The notes under the pieces are model-generated. The model searched no databases, had not been told where the DNA came from, and worked only from the letters and a program-made list of their open reading frames with translations. The translations under genes and the position numbers were made by a program. Below are positions 13,000 through 17,056 of a stretch of 17,056 nucleotides of DNA, in pieces. Numbering within the stretch: position 1 is the stretch's first letter; each line of letters starts with the position of its first letter. Source of the stretch: an uncultured Actinomycetes bacterium (lineage in GTDB: Bacteria; Actinomycetota; Thermoleophilia; Solirubrobacterales; 70-9); NCBI GenBank assembly GCA_946479725.1, contig CAMLHB010000036.1, positions 1 through 17,056 on the forward strand, read 5' to 3'.

Positions 13000-13022
13000 T
13001 TTGTCAACCTATGGTTGACAAA
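13000..13022. terminator. Palindrome between convergent kinase and tgt genes
   Basis: Perfect 10-bp arms (TTTGTCAACC/GGTTGACAAA) flank a TAT loop. It lies 10 nt past the kinase stop and contains the tgt stop codon (13004-13006). Position suggests a bidirectional terminator. Neither strand has a proper T-tract after the stem, and the sharp 10-3-10 symmetry would also suit a protein-binding operator. Confidence 0.5.
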
Positions 13023-14218
13023 GTCGCCCAGGGGGCGGCGCCAGCCAGTACGGCGACGCGGTACTCGTCGAATCGCCCTTCCCCAATCGCCTTCCGCGCG
13101 CCGGTAGTCAACTCCCGCATGTAGGTGAGGTTGTGGATGACGATGAGGCGGACCGCGGTCAGCTCCTCGGCGCGGGAGAGGTAGCTGACGTAGTCGCGGT
13201 CGTGGCGCTGGCAGGTGGTGCAGGGGCAGCCCTCGACCAAGGGTTCGCGGTCGCCGACCCACCTCCCCTTGCGCATGTCGAGCCGCCAGCGGGTCTCGGG
13301 CGAGGGCGCGAGGGCGACCCCGTGGCGGGAGAGCCGGGTGGGGACGGCGCAGTCGAAGACGTCGAGGCCGAGGGCGATGCCGCCGAGCAGGTCGTCGACC
13401 TCGCCGATCCCGAGCAGGTGCTTCGGCGCCTCCACGGGAAGAAGCGGCGCCGTCATCGCCAGCACCGCCGCCATCTCCTCCTTGTCGCGGCCGAGGGTGC
13501 CGCCGATCGCGAGGCCGTCGACGCCCGCCTCGGAGACGGCCTGGGCCGATTCCCGCCGCAGGTCCTCATGCGTGCCGCCCTGGACGATCCCGAAGACCGC
13601 CTGGCGCTCGGGACCGTGCTCGCGGTGCCAGGCGAGGCAGCGGTCGAGCCAGCGGTGGGTCCGCTCGGTCGAGCGGGCGGTGTACTCGCGGTCGGCGTGG
13701 AAGGGCGTGCACTCGTCGAAGACGAGGGCGATGTCGGAGCCGAGCTGCGCCTGCACGCTCATCGAGACCTCGGGCGAGATGAACAGCTCGGCGCCGTCGC
13801 GCGGCGACTGGAACCGCGCCCCCTCCTCGCTGATCTCGACCTTGGAGCCGTGGTCACCGGAGCGGCCTGAGCCCTTGACCTCGTTGGCGACGCCGCCGTG
13901 GGCGAGCGAGAAGACCTGGAAGCCGCCGGAGTCGGTGATGATCGCCCGCTCCCAGCCCATGAACCCGTGCAGCCCGCCCGCCGCCGCGATCCGCTCCGGC
14001 CCCGGCGAGACGAACAGGTGGTAGGTGTTGCCGAGGATCAGCTCATAGCCGAGCCCGGCCACCTCGACCGATTCCAGCCCCCGCACCGTCCCCTTCGTCG
14101 CCAGCGGGATGAACGCCGGCGTCTCGATCGGCCCGTGGGCCGTGTGGATCACCCCTGCCCGGGCGCTGCCGTCCCGGGCGCTGATCTCGAAGCGCAGCCT
14201 GTTCTCGTCCCGTCTCAT
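13004..14218 (-). CDS. tgt: tRNA-guanine (queuine) transglycosylase
   Basis: A 404-residue enzyme that swaps the wobble guanine of tRNAs with GUN anticodons for a 7-deazaguanine (preQ1 or queuine). Catalytic Asp96 lies in TDSGGFQVFSL, the nucleophile Asp289 in VFDCAVPTR, and the zinc site is Cys331, Cys333, Cys336 and His362 (EGCPCTTC; VIHNLTYM). Compared with the E. coli enzyme there is an insertion of about 18 residues after DSGGFQVFSL (HGGVANEVKGSGRSGDHGSK), which I recall from other actinobacterial members. The ATG at 14218 lacks a Shine-Dalgarno, but MRRDENRLRFEI fits the family N-terminus. The gene is separated from gpmI by a long palindrome and ends inside another. No queuosine synthesis gene is visible nearby, so it may use salvaged precursor. 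Confidence 0.95.
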   Translation of the reverse strand: MRRDENRLRFEISARDGSARAGVIHTAHGPIETPAFIPLATKGTVRGLESVEVAGLGYELILGNTYHLFVSPGPERIAAAGGLHGFMGWERAIITDSGGFQVFSLAHGGVANEVKGSGRSGDHGSKVEISEEGARFQSPRDGAELFISPEVSMSVQAQLGSDIALVFDECTPFHADREYTARSTERTHRWLDRCLAWHREHGPERQAVFGIVQGGTHEDLRRESAQAVSEAGVDGLAIGGTLGRDKEEMAAVLAMTAPLLPVEAPKHLLGIGEVDDLLGGIALGLDVFDCAVPTRLSRHGVALAPSPETRWRLDMRKGRWVGDREPLVEGCPCTTCQRHDRDYVSYLSRAEELTAVRLIVIHNLTYMRELTTGARKAIGEGRFDEYRVAVLAGAAPWATLSTIG

Positions 14219-14227
14219 CTAGACGTT

Positions 14228-14264
14228 TGGTGAATTTTCCCCCTATGGGGTGGAAAATTCACCA
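14228..14264. repeat. Long palindrome between gpmI and tgt, possible terminator
   Basis: Perfect 13-bp arms (TGGTGAATTTTCC/GGAAAATTCACCA) enclose CCCTATGGGGT, whose CCC/GGG can extend the stem. It begins 1 nt after the gpmI stop and ends 9 nt before the tgt ATG. No T-tract follows on the minus strand. It could stop transcription of the glycolytic operon, act as an operator for tgt, or be a dispersed intergenic repeat. Confidence 0.65.
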
Positions 14265-14265
14265 C

Positions 14266-15780
<1,515 letters not shown>

Positions 15781-15784
15781 CGCC

Positions 15785-16537
15785 TCAGCCCGCGGCTTCG
15801 ACGATCGCCGCGAATTCTTCGGCGTCCAGCGATGCCCCGCCGACCAGGGCGCCGTCGACGTCGGGCAGCGCCAGCAGCTCGGCGGCGTTGCCGGGCTTGA
15901 CCGAGCCGCCGTAGAGGATCCGGACCTTGTCGGCAGCCGCCCCGCGGGCGCGCAGCACGTCGCGGATGAAGGCGCAGACCTCCTGGGCCTGCTCGGGCGT
16001 CGCGGTGCGGCCGGTGCCGATCGCCCAGATCGGCTCGTAGGCGATGACGACGTTCTCGATCTGCCCCGCCTCAAGCCCGGCGAGGTCGGTTTGCAGCTGG
16101 CGCTCGAGGACTTCCTCGGTCTCCCCCGCGTCGCGCGCCTGCTCGCTCTCGCCGACGCAGAGGATCGGCTCAAGGTCGGCGACAAGCGCGGCCGGCACCT
16201 TGCGGGCCAGCGCCTCGTCGGTCTCGTTGAAGTACTGGCGGCGCTCGGAATGGCCGAGCACCACCGCCTCGACGTCGAGCTCGACCAGCATCGGCGCCGA
16301 GACCTCGCCGGTGAAGGCGCCCGAGCCCTCCTCGTGCATGTTCTGGGCGGCGACCTTGACCGCGGTCCCGTAGCGGCGCTCGACCACCGCGGTCAGCGCC
16401 GTGAACGGCGCGCAGATCACGACGTCGGACTGCGTCGCGGCAATCCGCGGCAGCAGCGCGTCGACGAACTGGGCCGCCTCGGCGACCGTCTTGTGCATCT
16501 TCCAGTTGGCGGCGATGTAAGGGGTGCGGTCAGGCAC
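15785..16537 (-). CDS. tpiA: Triosephosphate isomerase
   Basis: A 250-residue TIM barrel that interconverts dihydroxyacetone phosphate and glyceraldehyde 3-phosphate. Catalytic residues are Asn11 and Lys13 (AANWKMHKT), His96 (VVLGHSERR) and Glu168 (AYEPIWAIGTG); loop 6 follows at 171-179, and the phosphate-binding ILYGGSVKPGN and GALVGGASL are present. Full family length. The GTG at 16537 lies inside the 3' end of pgk (8-nt overlap) and is preceded by GGAGGAG with ideal spacing, which decides the start over a longer frame running through pgk. The overlap and the 4-nt gap to gpmI imply one glycolytic operon with coupled translation. Confidence 0.97.
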   Translation of the reverse strand: MPDRTPYIAANWKMHKTVAEAAQFVDALLPRIAATQSDVVICAPFTALTAVVERRYGTAVKVAAQNMHEEGSGAFTGEVSAPMLVELDVEAVVLGHSERRQYFNETDEALARKVPAALVADLEPILCVGESEQARDAGETEEVLERQLQTDLAGLEAGQIENVVIAYEPIWAIGTGRTATPEQAQEVCAFIRDVLRARGAAADKVRILYGGSVKPGNAAELLALPDVDGALVGGASLDAEEFAAIVEAAG

Positions 16538-17056
16538 TCGCGGTCTCCTCCTTGGCGTCGAGCAGGGCCTCCACGCCCGGCAGCTTCTTTCCCTCCAGCA
16601 GCTCCAGCGAGGCGCCGCCGCCGGTCGAGACCCAGTCGACCTCGTCATCGAGGCCGAACTGGTTCAGCGCGGCGACGCTGTCGCCGCCGCCGACCACGGT
16701 GGTCCCCGGCGCCTTGGCGACCGCCTCGGCGACCGCACGAGTGCCGCCGGCGAAGGGCTCCATCTCGAAGGCCCCCATCGGCCCGTTCCAGAAGACCGTC
16801 CCGGCGCCGGCGATCGCCTCGGCGTAGCGCTCGGCGCTGCGGGGGCCGATGTCGAGGCCCATCCAGCCGTCGGGCACCTCCACCCCGTCGCTCTCCTTGC
16901 GCTCGGTATCGGCGGAGAACTCACGGCCGAGCACGAGGTCGACGGGCAGCATCAACTCGCAGTCGGACCCCTTGGCCCGCTCCAGCGCCTCCTCCGCATT
17001 GTCCTCGCCCTCGACCAGCGATTCGCCGACCGGGATCCCCTGGTCCTTGAAGAACC
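16530..17056 (-). CDS. pgk: Phosphoglycerate kinase, C-terminal part (runs off right edge)
   Basis: The frame is open to the window edge, giving about 174 C-terminal residues of phosphoglycerate kinase, which makes ATP from 1,3-bisphosphoglycerate in glycolysis. The first visible residues are FFKDQGIPVGESLVEGEDNA, so there is no truncation inside the window. The nucleotide-binding C-terminal domain shows LMLPVDLVLGREF, GLDIGPRSAERYA, VFWNGPMGAFEMEPFAGGT, TVVGGGDSVAAL and VSTGGGASLELLEGKKLPGVEAL, all family signatures. The gene is upstream of tpiA in the same operon; its 3' end carries the tpiA ribosome site. The preceding gene (commonly gap) would lie outside the window. Confidence 0.97.
   Translation of the reverse strand, partial: FFKDQGIPVGESLVEGEDNAEEALERAKGSDCELMLPVDLVLGREFSADTERKESDGVEVPDGWMGLDIGPRSAERYAEAIAGAGTVFWNGPMGAFEMEPFAGGTRAVAEAVAKAPGTTVVGGGDSVAALNQFGLDDEVDWVSTGGGASLELLEGKKLPGVEALLDAKEETASA

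Overview
The window reads as chromosome of a high-GC actinobacterium, most likely class Thermoleophilia (Solirubrobacterales or relatives). Support comes from the strong G/C bias at third codon positions, frequent GTG and TTG starts, many genes without Shine-Dalgarno sites, a mycobacterial-type DipZ, a one-TM Ser/Thr kinase, and a left-edge secreted protein resembling large extracellular proteins I associate with Solirubrobacterales. The lineage is inferred from these traits, not from a marker gene tree. Coding density is very high, and no stretch over 300 bases lacks a gene.

Layout. (a) 1-907: the start of a secreted protein (minus) and an ArsR-type regulator (plus) diverge from an AT-rich 36-bp palindrome that overlaps two face-to-face promoters. 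(b) 932-6085, all minus, read from high to low coordinates: Met/His-rich lipoprotein, DipZ thiol-redox membrane protein, OmpR-type response regulator, histidine kinase with almost no sensor domain, CPA2-type cation/proton antiporter, and a small dimeric alpha/beta-barrel protein. Spacing is tight enough for one envelope redox/stress operon, though the last gene may stand alone. (c) 6154-6937, minus: tRNA-Gly(CCC), then a vapBC-type toxin-antitoxin pair with a repeated operator. (d) 7012-8000, plus: CcmG-like thioredoxin and CcmH, overlapping by 4 nt, for cytochrome c maturation. (e) 8017-10331, minus: argS followed by a translationally coupled, motif-degenerate CpsD/MinD-like protein. (f) 10378-12990, plus: metallophosphatase, then an acidic lipoprotein whose stop overlaps the start of a membrane Ser/Thr kinase. 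(g) 13004-17056, minus: pgk (partial), tpiA and gpmI form a glycolytic operon. tgt follows, with a long palindrome at each end.

No CRISPR array, insertion sequence, phage or secondary-metabolite cluster is visible. The most unusual items are the symmetrical divergent promoter/operator at 445-490, the CpsD-like protein lacking its nucleotide-binding motifs behind argS, the lipoprotein-kinase pair, a recurrent leaderless start layout (a -10 hexamer 6-9 nt before the start codon), and the two palindromes bracketing tgt. I found nothing I would call a clearly new system. The best candidates are the lipoprotein/kinase pair and the argS-coupled pseudo-ATPase.
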